DNA of 40,705 nt, taken from assembly GCA_010028775.1 (NCBI GenBank), contig RHAF01000002.1, positions 1-40,705 on the forward strand, in the 5' to 3' direction. Source of the DNA: Verrucomicrobiota bacterium. Lineage in GTDB: Bacteria; Verrucomicrobiota; Verrucomicrobiia; Methylacidiphilales; Verrucolacustridaceae. Of this stretch, positions 22,182 through 31,598 are shown piece by piece. The notes below the pieces were generated by a model. That model did not search any database, was not told the origin of the DNA, and saw nothing but the letters and a program-made list of their open reading frames with translations. A program made the position numbers and the translations under genes. The stretch's first letter is position 1; the number at the start of each line of letters is the position of its first letter.

Positions 22182-23006
22182 ATGAAGCGGCCAACGTTTG
22201 ATCCGGTTGCCTGCCGGAAGTTATATGCCGACCGCCTGGAGCAGGATCTACGCTCCTTCCAGCCGTTTCTGGCTTATGAGGCTCGCATGGAATTTTATGT
22301 GCGGCTGACGGCCCAAGCGAACCCGTTAGCCCCGGGGAAATTCCTTGTAGACCTGGGTTGTGGCTTGTCTTTGTTCGGCCTTCTTTGCCGGATGTACGGT
22401 CCGGAGGTTGCTTGCGTGGACGACTTTGGAGGCGGCGGGGGCATTGCTTCGGGTGGCGTCAACGTCCTTCCTCCCGTGCTCGAATGGGCAAGAACCACTC
22501 ACGGGATCAAGGTGCATTCCATGGATTTTATTGAACAACCGCTGCCCTTTGGTTCGGGCACGGTGGATTGGGTCACCTGTTTTCATAGCCTGGAGCATTG
22601 GCACCACTCGCCTCGCCGCCTCTTCTCGGAAATCCTGCGAATCCTCAAACCCGGGGGAAGCCTGATCCTCGCCACGCCCAATGCAGCCAATTTGCGCAAA
22701 CGCCTTTTTCTTCTTTGGGGAAAAAGCAATTTTCCGGAGTTGCAGGAATGGTACCGAGAGGGCGACCCGGTTTTTCGCGGCCACGTTCGGGAGCCGGTTT
22801 TGCAGGATTTGGAAGACTTGATGCAGTGGAATGGCTTGCGCGTGACGGATCGGCAGGGGCGCAATTTTATCGGGGGAGACAGCCTCGCCCTCTCCTTCCT
22901 CCCCAAGCCCATCGTCCACTTCCTGGCCCGATCCTCCGAGGGCTTTCTACAACTTTTCCCCACCCTCTGCTCGGATCTCCATGTGGTCGGGCAAAAACCC
23001 AGATGA
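22182..23006 (+). CDS. Class I SAM-dependent methyltransferase
   Basis: 274 residues with a clear SAM-binding motif I, KFLVDLGCGLSLFGLL (about 53-68), an acidic post-I loop CVDDFGGGGG and the Methyltransf_11-type core DWVTCFHSLEHWHHSPRRLF then LKPGGSLILATPNAANL. This is the UbiE/COQ5-like fold seen in many glycan-cluster methyltransferases, with a sugar hydroxyl or carboxyl as the likely acceptor. The C-terminal part (about 190-270) shows no match I recognise. The ATG follows the flavoprotein stop by 15 bases, and its own stop overlaps the next start (ATGA at 23003-23006). Confidence 0.87.
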   Translation: MKRPTFDPVACRKLYADRLEQDLRSFQPFLAYEARMEFYVRLTAQANPLAPGKFLVDLGCGLSLFGLLCRMYGPEVACVDDFGGGGGIASGGVNVLPPVLEWARTTHGIKVHSMDFIEQPLPFGSGTVDWVTCFHSLEHWHHSPRRLFSEILRILKPGGSLILATPNAANLRKRLFLLWGKSNFPELQEWYREGDPVFRGHVREPVLQDLEDLMQWNGLRVTDRQGRNFIGGDSLALSFLPKPIVHFLARSSEGFLQLFPTLCSDLHVVGQKPR

Positions 23007-24196
23007 GCAACCGCATCCTCATGGTGGCGTATGCCTGCGGACCGGAGAGCACTGGTGAACATTGGCTGGGATGGGGTTGGGCCAGGGAGGCCGCCCGCCT
23101 CGGCCACGTCCATCTGATCACCACCCCGAAATACCAGGACTCCGTCTCCGCCCATGCGAAAGAGTTGGACATGACTTGCGACTTCATTGCCCCGGAAGGC
23201 CCCGAGGGCTGGGGCCGGAAACTGTCATGGCAAAAGCGGGTCTATCAACAGGCTCAAAGGCTTCATGCTCTCCATCCTTTTCAGCTAACTCATCAAACCA
23301 CCTTCCACACGTTCCGGGTTCCTTTTCTTTGCGCCAGTTTGGGAATTCCCTCCGTTTGGGGGCCAATTGCGGGAGGTGAATCTGTCCCCCCGAATTTCTA
23401 TTCCGTTCTGGGGAAAGCGCGTTGGGGAGAGCTCTTGCGTGCTTGGACAAACCGCTTTTGCCTCCAACTTCGCACCGTCCGCCAGTCCCTGAACCAGGCG
23501 ACCAAAATCTATGTGTCCAACCGGACCACCCTTCAATTTCTTCCCAACAGGGTACATCCGAAGTGTGAGGTGGTTCCCCCGAATGCCCTAGAGGGTCCAC
23601 TGCCCCCTTGGCCAGGGCCCTCGTCCAAACGCCAATCCCAGCAACCCTTCCGCCTGCTTTATGTCGGCAATTGTGTGGCCACCCGGGCTCTTCCCCTGGT
23701 TTTTTCCGCCCTGAAAATGTCTCCTTCTGGCACCGTCCATCTCAAGATTGTGGGTGGTGGACCCGCCCTTCCGGAATGGAAAAAGGAAGTAACCCGTATG
23801 GGTCTTTCCCACGCGGTCGAAATTCTTGGCCCCCAGCCAAAGGATTCCTTGGGACACTTTTATCAGGAAGCAGATCTGTTCGTCTTTCCGGCCCTGAGGG
23901 ATAGCGGAGGATCCGCCCTTCTCGAGGCGATGGCCCGCGGCCTCCCGGTTCTCTGTTTCGCCTGGGGGGGGCCGGGCGAGATGGTGGATTCGCAAACCGG
24001 GATGATAATTCCGCTGGATCACCCCCACGCCACCATCAGGGAAATCGCCGACGCTATAAAAAAACTTCGCCACGATCCGGGTTTCGGCACGGCCATGGCC
24101 CAACGCGCGCGGGAAAGAATTCAGCACAGGTTTTCCTGGAGCTTCAAGGCCTCTCTTCTGAAAAACACCTACTCCCTGCTGATGTCCCCGTCATGA
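23003..24196 (+). CDS. GT4 family glycosyltransferase
   Basis: 397 residues. The N-terminus MVAYACGPESTGEHWLGWGW is typical of a GT4 subgroup found in exopolysaccharide clusters, whose members bind the donor after a Gly-rich loop. HQTTFHTFRVPFLCASLGIP and WGPIAGGESVP belong to the acceptor domain; RLLYVGNCVATRALPLVFSA, KIVGGGPALPEWKKEV and DLFVFPALRDSGGSALLEAM belong to the donor domain, the last replacing E-x7-E with D-x7-E. The start is fixed by the ATGA overlap with the methyltransferase stop. Sugar specificity is unknown. It ends with ATGA into the fused kinase gene. Confidence 0.87.
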   Translation: MSNRILMVAYACGPESTGEHWLGWGWAREAARLGHVHLITTPKYQDSVSAHAKELDMTCDFIAPEGPEGWGRKLSWQKRVYQQAQRLHALHPFQLTHQTTFHTFRVPFLCASLGIPSVWGPIAGGESVPPNFYSVLGKARWGELLRAWTNRFCLQLRTVRQSLNQATKIYVSNRTTLQFLPNRVHPKCEVVPPNALEGPLPPWPGPSSKRQSQQPFRLLYVGNCVATRALPLVFSALKMSPSGTVHLKIVGGGPALPEWKKEVTRMGLSHAVEILGPQPKDSLGHFYQEADLFVFPALRDSGGSALLEAMARGLPVLCFAWGGPGEMVDSQTGMIIPLDHPHATIREIADAIKKLRHDPGFGTAMAQRARERIQHRFSWSFKASLLKNTYSLLMSPS

Positions 24197-25908
24197 AAGC
24201 CGGCCGATCCGCGTTTCTACACCTGCTGGTTCAGGAGTTGGACCGCACAGGCATTTCCTGGTGTTGCCTGCGCAACCATCTGGAATTTTTTGAGGACAGC
24301 CGTTCCGACGTGGATCTGATGATCCTGCCGGAGGATCAGACTCTTTTTGAAAGAACCCTGGATCAGGTCGCCCGCCAAAGCGGCGCCGACCTCCTGCAAA
24401 AAGCCTCCTATCTGAACCAGTCCCGCACTTATTTGACCCCAGCCGGCGAATGGGTACGGGTTGATTACGAAACCGAGGTTCGCTGGGGGATTTTCCCGGT
24501 GCTCACGGCCCGCGAAGTTCTGCACCGCAGGATCCGGGAAAAAAATATTTGGCTCGCCAGCCCGGCGGACGAATCGGTGATTTTGTGGATTGCCTCGCTG
24601 TTCCGCGGCCAAATCAGCGACCGCTACCGGGTCCGTTTGGCGGAATTGGTCCCTGGGGTCGAAAGGCAGCCAATCCATCGACGCATTTTTCATCGCACAT
24701 TCGGCGGGTTGGGCTGGTCCCTGCTTTCTTGGCAGCGACTCCTTGCCGATCATAATTTCAAAGGATTGACGTGGATCGATTTCAAGCTTGCTCTTTGGAC
24801 CCAACCCTTGTTTGCCGCAGGGAAATTCATCCTGCTGGTAAAATATCTTTTCCGGGATATCGGCCGTCTCTGGACCCGGTTACAATCACCCCCGGGAATC
24901 GTGATCCAAATCGATTCGGAGACTTGGACCAAAGCCGATTCGCTTGAATATTTATGGAGGCTTGACCCGGTATTTCCGATTGCCAAGTCCCTCCAATGGA
25001 ATCAATTAGCCCCGACGAAATATTTCTCAACCCTCGGGATTCATTTTAAGCTTTTCCGAACTCTCTTCAAGGGCGGGGTCATTCTAGTTTTTTCTTCGAA
25101 AGAGAAACTTTTTTTGCCAGCGCACTTCCCGCGCCGGTTTTTCCTCCGTTCTGTGGATAAAAGCCATTGGGTCGGCGCCAGTGCTTTGTCCGGAAGAATG
25201 GTGAACAGTCGCAACCCCAACCCCATTCATGCTTGTTTCGATCTCCTGACTGCCTTATTGGCCCTAACCCCTCCCGCGCCGGCAAACAGGAAGGCCCTGT
25301 TTTGCGTTCTTCTCGGCTTGGATGGCTCCGGCAAAACCACCCTGGCCCGCTCCTTGGCCACTTCGGCCCCTGCGGAACTTGGGGTGTTTTATTACCGTCA
25401 CTTTCTCCCCAAAACCAGGGACGACATTGAATTTCCCTGGCCCCGCCAGATCGCGGAACCCAAGAAAGCACAAATCCATCCAGGGCCGGTTTCTGCCCTT
25501 GTTTCTTTTTTTCGTTTGCTCCGCAACACCTCGCGCGCCTTTCTCTCCCGCTGGGGCTGGCGGGGAACCCTGGGAGTAAAGGGGGCGGTGGTGCTGGTGG
25601 ACCGCTATCTTTACAATTATCTACTGGATCCTGCCTCCGTGGCTTACGCCGGATCCGCAGCCCTGGCCCGCTTGGCTCTGCGCTGGGCTCCGCGGCCCGA
25701 TATCATCTTCGTTCTAGAGGCTTCTGCCTCTCTGCTGACCCAGCGCAAAGGCGAACTCTCATCACGGGAAATCGAGGAGCAGTCGATCCGACTACATGAC
25801 ATGCCCCTTCATGCCCGAAAAGTAGTTCGTTTGGACGGCTCCCTTTCCCCTGAAATACTGGCACGCCAATGCTGCCAGGAAATCCGCGATGCTATCGGTT
25901 GGGATTGA
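24193..25908 (+). CDS. Nucleotidyltransferase-like / thymidylate-kinase-like fusion protein
   Basis: 571 residues in two parts. The N-terminus carries a nucleotidyltransferase-type motif, RSDVDLM with Asp39 and Asp41 and a third acid at Asp91 (VRVDYETE), as in the NTP_transf_5 family; the usual Gly-Ser pair before it is missing. The middle (about 110-360) is unassigned and partly hydrophobic (WTQPLFAAGKFILLVKYLF). The C-terminus has a Walker A loop GLDGSGKT at 375-382 and a DRY motif at 470-472, as in thymidylate kinase. Real dTMP kinases are about 210 residues, so a role on a sugar or glycan is more likely. It overlaps its neighbours on both sides. Confidence 0.85.
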   Translation: MKAGRSAFLHLLVQELDRTGISWCCLRNHLEFFEDSRSDVDLMILPEDQTLFERTLDQVARQSGADLLQKASYLNQSRTYLTPAGEWVRVDYETEVRWGIFPVLTAREVLHRRIREKNIWLASPADESVILWIASLFRGQISDRYRVRLAELVPGVERQPIHRRIFHRTFGGLGWSLLSWQRLLADHNFKGLTWIDFKLALWTQPLFAAGKFILLVKYLFRDIGRLWTRLQSPPGIVIQIDSETWTKADSLEYLWRLDPVFPIAKSLQWNQLAPTKYFSTLGIHFKLFRTLFKGGVILVFSSKEKLFLPAHFPRRFFLRSVDKSHWVGASALSGRMVNSRNPNPIHACFDLLTALLALTPPAPANRKALFCVLLGLDGSGKTTLARSLATSAPAELGVFYYRHFLPKTRDDIEFPWPRQIAEPKKAQIHPGPVSALVSFFRLLRNTSRAFLSRWGWRGTLGVKGAVVLVDRYLYNYLLDPASVAYAGSAALARLALRWAPRPDIIFVLEASASLLTQRKGELSSREIEEQSIRLHDMPLHARKVVRLDGSLSPEILARQCCQEIRDAIGWD

Positions 25909-26974
25909 GGGCGGCATCCTGACCCGACTTTCGCCTCGCGAATCCCTTTTTTTGCGACAAGATAATTTCGTGATCGACTCGCGGGTCCTTGCGGATTTTC
26001 TGGAATGTTCCGGGGCCAGAAGGGGAGATTACTATCTTTTGGTGGGACGGGGTCGGATCCTTGCCGCACTTCCCCGGGAACCGGAAGCGTTTCTCCGCAC
26101 CCTATCTCTTTACCGCCCCCAAAAACCGGCGGCACGCCTGTGGACCGCCTGGATTCGCCTCTTGGCCCACGCCCGGGTGCAGGGAGGGTTTCTTCCCTCC
26201 TGGACCTGGTCGGGGGCGAAAGAACCCACCTTACCTGCCCCAGGAATTCTTCTGGGAAATCCCGCTCACCCCTCCAGGCGCTGTCTTTTTGTCCTACGGC
26301 AGGGAGGAAAGTGGGTGGTGGAGAAGTTTTATCCCGGCACGGTGGTGCCAAAGGTTTTGGAGAGGGAAAAAGTTCTTTTGCAGGCCGCTCTTGGCTTGGG
26401 AGACCACGCCCCAGCTGTACTCGGCCTGAACCCCATGGGTAAAGGCTGGGCTTTGCGAACCGAATTTTTGGAGGCGAGCAATCGAAAGCCCGCTTGGCCC
26501 GAAGCTCTCACCCTCCTGCAAGCGTGGCTTCTTCCTCTTCCATTCCGACCCTTGGCGGATTTTCCTTTAGCCGCCAAATTGCCCGATAAGATTCTTTCCC
26601 GCTTTCCTGCCGGGCCCGGCATCCGTTTGCGCCCCTGCCTCCGCCATGGCGATTTTGCCCCATGGAATCTTTTGCCCTGCCGGGAACGAGGCTTGATCGC
26701 CGTGGACTGGGAAGAAGGCCACGAGGAAGACGCTCCGGGATTTGACCTGATCCACTATCTTCTTCAAGAGGAGTTTCTTGTTCATCGCTCCCCGTTCCCC
26801 ATCGCCAAAGACCGGATTCTCGAACGGCTGCAAAACACTTGGACCGCTGAATATCTCGCCGCCTGCGGTTGGCACGGTGCCGAAAATATTCTTTGGGAGC
26901 TGGCTTTGGCCCTCGAGATTTCCGCCCGAAAAGAAATCGCCGACTGGGTCTCCTCTGTATCAGGCGGGTGCTGA
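25889..26974 (+). CDS. Aminoglycoside-phosphotransferase-like kinase
   Basis: 361 residues with the APH/choline-kinase fold in the C-terminal two-thirds. Lys146 (WVVEKFY) is the likely ATP-anchoring lysine; the catalytic loop is LRHGDFAPWNLL with Asp255 and Asn260, and VDWEEGHEEDAPGFDL gives the magnesium-binding Asp273. Residues 1-115 form an extra N-terminal region I do not recognise. In a glycan cluster such enzymes are expected to phosphorylate a sugar or lipid carrier; antibiotic resistance is unlikely. It overlaps the fused kinase gene by 20 bases, which suggests a common pathway. The next gene begins 1 base after its stop. Confidence 0.85.
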   Translation: MLSVGIEGGILTRLSPRESLFLRQDNFVIDSRVLADFLECSGARRGDYYLLVGRGRILAALPREPEAFLRTLSLYRPQKPAARLWTAWIRLLAHARVQGGFLPSWTWSGAKEPTLPAPGILLGNPAHPSRRCLFVLRQGGKWVVEKFYPGTVVPKVLEREKVLLQAALGLGDHAPAVLGLNPMGKGWALRTEFLEASNRKPAWPEALTLLQAWLLPLPFRPLADFPLAAKLPDKILSRFPAGPGIRLRPCLRHGDFAPWNLLPCRERGLIAVDWEEGHEEDAPGFDLIHYLLQEEFLVHRSPFPIAKDRILERLQNTWTAEYLAACGWHGAENILWELALALEISARKEIADWVSSVSGGC

Positions 26975-26975
26975 T

Positions 26976-28160
26976 TTGAAAATTCTTCTTTATACCGATC
27001 TGACCGTCGGGCCTGCGGAGCTTTTTTGGCACCGGGATCTCGGGCTTCTGACGCAGGCTTTTCGGGAGTTGGGTCATGAGGCAAGCCTAGCCATCCACCC
27101 TTCCGATACCGGCACAGATTCATCCATGCCGGGATCCTTGGGGGAGTCGGTTCTCTGGGTCTCAAAACAAGACGTCCGCGACTCTTCCTGGTGGCGGCGA
27201 CAAAACCCTGATCTGGTGATCTTGGGATTGTGGACACGTCCCAAATACGATTCCGTTCGACGGGCGGTCCTCCGGGTTACCCCGAACCTGATTGAAAGGG
27301 CTGATAGCGATGGCATGCGCACCGCCTCTTGCGGTCTAAAACCCTATGCACGCCGGCGTTTCGATTATTGCCGGGATCTCACCGCAGGATGGTCACCTTT
27401 GATTTCGCCCTTTGTTTCCTTCTTATACTCCGCGACCTCGGTTCTGGCCACACCGTGGTTGGAGCATCGTCTCGCCCGGACGCTTTCCCTCATTCCCCGT
27501 TTGGTGGTCGAAACGCCGGGAGCCGCCGATTTGTGGCATGCCCTGAGTCTTCACCTTCGAGTTTCTTCCTGTCCGATTCAACAAATTGCTCATCCTGTTC
27601 AAACTTCCCTTTTTCAATTCCAGCCGAACGACCGCAAGAGCAACCGGGTGGTGGCGGTGGGTCGTTGGGGTTCCTACCAAAAAAACCTCCCCGCCCTGCT
27701 CACCGCCCTTCGAGAGTTCCTCCGGCAATTCCCGGACTGGGAGGCAGAGGTTGTTGGCGCCGGCCTTCCCGACAGATCCCCTATCGATCGCTGTCAGTTT
27801 ACCCCTGCCGTGCCTCCCCACGAGCTGGCTCAATGCTTCCGCTCTTCCAAAATTCTTCTCTTTTCCTCACGCTACGAGAGTTTTCTCCTGGCAGGAGCTG
27901 AAGCTCTGACGGCAGGATGCTCCGTGCTCGGTCCGGTCTCCTCGGTTTCCACCGATTATTTCCGCTCCTTTTTTGCCGATCATCCCATCCCCGAAAACGC
28001 ATCCTCGCTTGCCGGATCGCTTGGGCTGGAGAGTAAGGCATGGGCCATGGGTCGGCGGGACCCGGCGAAAATATCCTTCCATGCTCTGCGGGAATTCTCC
28101 CCCATCGCCGTGGCGCAAAGGTTTTTGGCAGGCATGCCTGCTTTCGCAAGCTTGTCTTGA
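26976..28160 (+). CDS. Glycosyltransferase, GT4-like
   Basis: 394 residues from a TTG at 26976, the only suitable start close to the APH-like stop (26972-26974), giving the normal N-terminus KILLYTDLTVGPAELFW. The donor domain shows VVAVGRWGSYQKNLPALLTA and SSRYESFLLAGAEALTAGC with the E-x7-E pair; the N-terminal half has the long acceptor-side helices usual in GT-B enzymes. An open frame extends upstream over the APH-like gene but reads as non-protein. Sugar specificity is unknown. The flippase gene follows 28 bases later. Confidence 0.83.
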   Translation: MKILLYTDLTVGPAELFWHRDLGLLTQAFRELGHEASLAIHPSDTGTDSSMPGSLGESVLWVSKQDVRDSSWWRRQNPDLVILGLWTRPKYDSVRRAVLRVTPNLIERADSDGMRTASCGLKPYARRRFDYCRDLTAGWSPLISPFVSFLYSATSVLATPWLEHRLARTLSLIPRLVVETPGAADLWHALSLHLRVSSCPIQQIAHPVQTSLFQFQPNDRKSNRVVAVGRWGSYQKNLPALLTALREFLRQFPDWEAEVVGAGLPDRSPIDRCQFTPAVPPHELAQCFRSSKILLFSSRYESFLLAGAEALTAGCSVLGPVSSVSTDYFRSFFADHPIPENASSLAGSLGLESKAWAMGRRDPAKISFHALREFSPIAVAQRFLAGMPAFASLS

Positions 28161-28188
28161 GGATGATTCCTCCGAAACTGAGCTCGGC

Positions 28189-29697
28189 ATGTTTGTCTCC
28201 CTCCTGAATTCCCGGACTCGTACCGGCCGTTTCCTCCGGACTCTTTCCAGTTCCTACTTCCTGTTGCTCGCCGCCACAGTCTACTCCCTGGGGGTCGTTC
28301 CGGTTATTTTGACTTACACCGGTAAAACCAGTCTTGGGCTTTGGGCTTTGGTCTCGCAATTCGGCACCTACCTGACCCTGCTGGATGCCGGGTTGAGCGG
28401 TGCGTGTATCCGCCAATTTGTCGGTCCGATCGTCCGGAACGACACCGGAGAGTTGGTCGCAAAATTTCAGAATGCTTTCATTGTTTCCTGCCTCCAGGGC
28501 CTCCTCATCGCGGTGGCCGGCCTGGGGGGCGGAATTCTCGTCCCTTGGTTGGCCATCCCTGGAGATCAGGCCATGTTTTTCACCGCTCTTTTTGCTGCTC
28601 AATGCTTGCTCGTGGCGATTGAATTTCCCTTCCGCCCCTTCAATTCCCTCCTTCTTGCCCAGCAACGATTCGAATTCAACTACCTTGCCACCGCCGGCGG
28701 GTTGATAATCTCACTGGGCCTGGTCTGGTTTGGCATGGCTCGTGGGTGGGGACTGTGGAGCCTGATTATTGCGGGCGCGTTTCAAGCGGGGGTCAAAACG
28801 GTTGTTTCCACGCTTTGTGTGGCTCGCCTTTGGGGGCTCCGTCGTTTTTTTACGGAGGTTCATGTCCGGATGCAGACGATCCAACACCTTTTTTTGGAGA
28901 GTGGTTCTTTTTTTAGTGGGACTTTTTTTGGGACCCTGGGCGGCATGGCCCAATCCACCCTTTTGAGTCGTTGGTTTGGTCTGGAGGGGGTGGCATCCTG
29001 GAATGTCGGTTCCAAGGCCGCCAACCTGTTGTTTCAACTTCTTTCCAAGTTTTTCGAAAGCTCGTTTGCCGGGCTGAGCGAGTTGTATGAGGCAGGTCGT
29101 GCCGATCTGTTGCTCCGTAGGCTGAGTCAGCTTTTTGGTTGGGTCCTTGGCATCTCCCTGTTTGCCGCGGTGGGCGTTTGCCTTCTCAATCATAGTTTTG
29201 TCCATTTTTGGACAAGAGCCCGCGTCGATTGGCCCCTGGGGGGAGATGGAGCCATGGCGTTGTGGCTGGTGGGATTGACCTTGTCCCGGGGTCTCGCCGA
29301 GCAAACCAAGATATTGTTGGTTTGGCGTTGGATCCGGTTTGGGCCGGCGGTGGAGTTCGGAATTTGGATCTGCCTGGGCTTTTTCTTTTCCCAGGCGGGA
29401 CAGTTCCCCGGATATCTGGTGAGTGTCGCCTTGGCACCCATGATGGCCGCCGGAGTGGTGTATTTCCTGGGACTCCGAAATCAATACGCCGCGATGGGCC
29501 TGTCTTTGCTTCCCAAAGAAAGCAGGCTTCTCATTTGGACAGGGGGGGTCTTTTTTCTGGTCTCCATTCTTCTTCTCCTCACCAACCAATCCGTCGGGGT
29601 TCATGTGGTTGGGGCCATCCTGGCGGTCGTGGTCTTTGGCTGCTTGACGATTCCACGGATGAGACGCTTTCTTTCTTCAACTCCGCCGGCAGGTTGA
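28189..29697 (+). CDS. Wzx-type polysaccharide flippase
   Basis: 502 residues with about 12 hydrophobic segments, a MATE/MOP-superfamily O-antigen flippase that would translocate the undecaprenyl-linked repeat unit across the inner membrane. SLGLWALVSQFGTYLTLLDAGL near the start is the conserved N-terminal motif; ATAGGLIISLGLVWFG and FFSGTFFGTLGGMAQSTLL are further membrane segments. The ATG at 28189 removes a 72-residue upstream extension that would run into the preceding gene. It sits in the middle of the plus-strand unit. A GT4 gene follows 5 bases later. Confidence 0.9.
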   Translation: MFVSLLNSRTRTGRFLRTLSSSYFLLLAATVYSLGVVPVILTYTGKTSLGLWALVSQFGTYLTLLDAGLSGACIRQFVGPIVRNDTGELVAKFQNAFIVSCLQGLLIAVAGLGGGILVPWLAIPGDQAMFFTALFAAQCLLVAIEFPFRPFNSLLLAQQRFEFNYLATAGGLIISLGLVWFGMARGWGLWSLIIAGAFQAGVKTVVSTLCVARLWGLRRFFTEVHVRMQTIQHLFLESGSFFSGTFFGTLGGMAQSTLLSRWFGLEGVASWNVGSKAANLLFQLLSKFFESSFAGLSELYEAGRADLLLRRLSQLFGWVLGISLFAAVGVCLLNHSFVHFWTRARVDWPLGGDGAMALWLVGLTLSRGLAEQTKILLVWRWIRFGPAVEFGIWICLGFFFSQAGQFPGYLVSVALAPMMAAGVVYFLGLRNQYAAMGLSLLPKESRLLIWTGGVFFLVSILLLLTNQSVGVHVVGAILAVVVFGCLTIPRMRRFLSSTPPAG

Positions 29698-29702
29698 GTG
29701 GC

Positions 29703-30905
29703 ATGAGCCCCAAGCAACCGCTAAAAGTTGGGATTTTAACGACGGACAACCGCGAACACTTCCACAACTATGCCTCGCCGACCCCGGAGTTTGGCACGGC
29801 AGTCGAAGCCCTGCTCCAGGGGCTGGCTGACTTTCCCGAGGAGATTGAAGCTCATGTCATTAGTGCTGCCCAAAAACCTTTGCGCAGCCCATCCCAACTG
29901 GCCAAAAATATTTTTTACCATTCCCTGCTGGTTCCAAAATTCGGTTGGCTGCGCACGGTGTATCAAGGTTGTATCCGGGCGGTTCGCGCAAAGGTGAAGG
30001 AACTCAACCTAAGCCTCGTCCACGGCCAAGGCACGGAACGGGACTGTGCGCTGGAGGCGGTGTTATCGGGACGTCCGAATCTGCTCACTTTACACGGAAA
30101 CATGCGGGCCGTGGCCCGCGCCATTCACGCTTCGCCCTTCTCCTATCATTGGTTTCATTCCTTTCTGGAATCCTGGGCCATCCGTCGGGCGGACAAGGTG
30201 TTCTGCAACTCCTCCTACACGGAGTCTTGGGTCCGTCCCCTGAATCCGCATGTCATCGCCATGCCCAACCCGGTGCGGAGCATCTTTTTTTCCCCGATTT
30301 GTTCCGAGCCGACTCGTCGGACGGACGACCCTCTCCTTTTGGTGGTGGGACTTATCTGCTCCTACAAACAACCCTTGGAAATTCTTCGAGCCCTGAGAGA
30401 GTGGCGCGAACAAGGGGGTCCGTCTTTTCGTTGTCTTTGGGTTGGCGCCCTGTCCGGGGAAAACGACTATGTCAGCTCGTTTCGAAAAGAGATGGAGGCG
30501 GCTCAGAAGGCCGGATGGGCGGATCATCGCCTCTCGTTGCCGGAAGGGGAATTGAGAGACGTTATGGATGCCAGCGATGTCCTGCTTCACCTCCCAAGTG
30601 AAGAGGCGTTCGGTCTGGTCGTTGCGGAGGCGATGCTGCGGGGATTGAGAGTTGTCGCCTCCCGGGTTGGCGGGATCCCGGACTTTTCCAAAGTTTATCC
30701 GGGGATTATCTTGGTGGATCCCCACCAACCGCAAGCGTGGCTGCAAGCCCTCCAGTCCACCCTGCAGCAGGGCCCCAGCCGGATTTCTCGGGAAGATTGG
30801 AGCTTTCGAATGTTTCATCCCCACGAGGTGGCCAAGCAGCACATCCATCATTACCTGACGCTTTCTTCCGCGCCATATTTGCCACCGTTAGCATCGCCCC
30901 AATAA
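29703..30905 (+). CDS. GT4 family glycosyltransferase
   Basis: 400 residues. The ATG at 29703 gives a GT-B N-terminus (LKVGILTTDNREHFHNY). LVHGQGTERDCALEAVLSG and LLTLHGNMRAVARAIHAS are acceptor-side, and ADKVFCNSSYTESWV is the usual interdomain motif. The donor domain has LLLVVGLICSYKQPLEILRA and LHLPSEEAFGLVVAEAMLRG with the E-x7-E pair. It ends the tightly packed plus-strand unit, 5 bases after the flippase. The decayed methyltransferase gene lies downstream. Confidence 0.9.
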   Translation: MSPKQPLKVGILTTDNREHFHNYASPTPEFGTAVEALLQGLADFPEEIEAHVISAAQKPLRSPSQLAKNIFYHSLLVPKFGWLRTVYQGCIRAVRAKVKELNLSLVHGQGTERDCALEAVLSGRPNLLTLHGNMRAVARAIHASPFSYHWFHSFLESWAIRRADKVFCNSSYTESWVRPLNPHVIAMPNPVRSIFFSPICSEPTRRTDDPLLLVVGLICSYKQPLEILRALREWREQGGPSFRCLWVGALSGENDYVSSFRKEMEAAQKAGWADHRLSLPEGELRDVMDASDVLLHLPSEEAFGLVVAEAMLRGLRVVASRVGGIPDFSKVYPGIILVDPHQPQAWLQALQSTLQQGPSRISREDWSFRMFHPHEVAKQHIHHYLTLSSAPYLPPLASPQ

Positions 30906-31044
30906 ATGTCAGCAGTTTGCAGGCCCCGCGAGGCACCCCCCAAAAAAAACAGTCCCCCTACCTTTTCTGCGTTGTCCGTTTGGGTCCTGGCACCCTCCTT
31001 CGCCAACACCGTGGATACTTTAAACCCATGGAAGGGGGTTTAGG

Positions 31045-31555
31045 GTGGACGCCATTTACCTGGTGCGGGACGGCTTCTGTCGATTGCTCTTGCCCTCCTC
31101 TTTATTGGAAATCGGGTTTTATCGCGGCTAATTGATCTCCTTAGTGGCTCTTTTGACGCGAATCCTCGGGCACCCGTGCAAGGCCTTAGGAATATCCCCC
31201 TTCTCCTCTTTGGAGGATTCGCTATTCGTCCTCGGTGGATTATTTCGCAGATACCGTGAGAAATTTTTAGCCCTTTGGGTTGGAATCTCCATGGCTCATT
31301 CGGAGAAAATCAGGGGACCCGGACATGGTCCAAGAATTCAGCGCCGGCCTTTCGGGCCTTTTTTACATTGACGGAAATCACGACGCGGAGGCCGTGGCGG
31401 AGGATTTTGCCAATTGCGCGAAAGTTTTGCGTCCTGGCGGAAAAATTGTTTTGGACGATTCCACTCGGTTCACCAACTGCCGCCTCTCCATTTGCAACCT
31501 CAAGCCACCCGGGTCCGTCCCGGCTCCTTCGGAATACGGAGGCGAAGATTTTTGA
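31045..31555 (+). pseudogene. Decayed SAM-dependent methyltransferase gene
   Basis: Two frames together resemble a Methyltransf_24-type enzyme. From 31045, one frame gives LLEIGFYRG, an in-frame TAA at 31129-31131, then LISLVALLTRILGHPCKALGISPFSSLEDS, which would be motif I and the following strand. After a frame change between about 31255 and 31325, the second frame gives FYIDGNHDAEAVAEDFANCA and LRPGGKIVLDDS, the C-terminal core. A stop and at least one frameshift mark it as a pseudogene. The substrate was probably a sugar of the same glycan. A coding-like fragment after the next gene may be its displaced 3' end. Confidence 0.7.
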
Positions 31556-31569
31556 AAATCGACGTGATG

Positions 31570-31598
31570 GGTCTTGGACCCCCGGAGCGCCCGGGGGT
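31570..31598. other. Strong GC hairpin at the GT4 stop codon
   Basis: ACCCCCGG (31578-31585) and CCGGGGGT (31591-31598) form a perfect 8-bp stem with a 5-base loop. A smaller stem GGGTC/GACCC (31570-31580) abuts it. The site overlaps the stop codon of the minus-strand GT4 gene at 31598-31600. No T tract follows on either strand, so it is not a normal terminator; it may stabilise mRNA ends or be a remnant of a rearrangement. Confidence 0.45.

Noticed and set aside
25889..26974. APH-like gene as antibiotic resistance
   Set aside because: It is embedded in a glycan cluster and has an unusual N-terminal region; nothing points to drug resistance.
29208..29702. Open frame upstream of the GT4 gene inside the flippase gene
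   Set aside because: It lies in another frame of a strong membrane-protein gene and has no domain.
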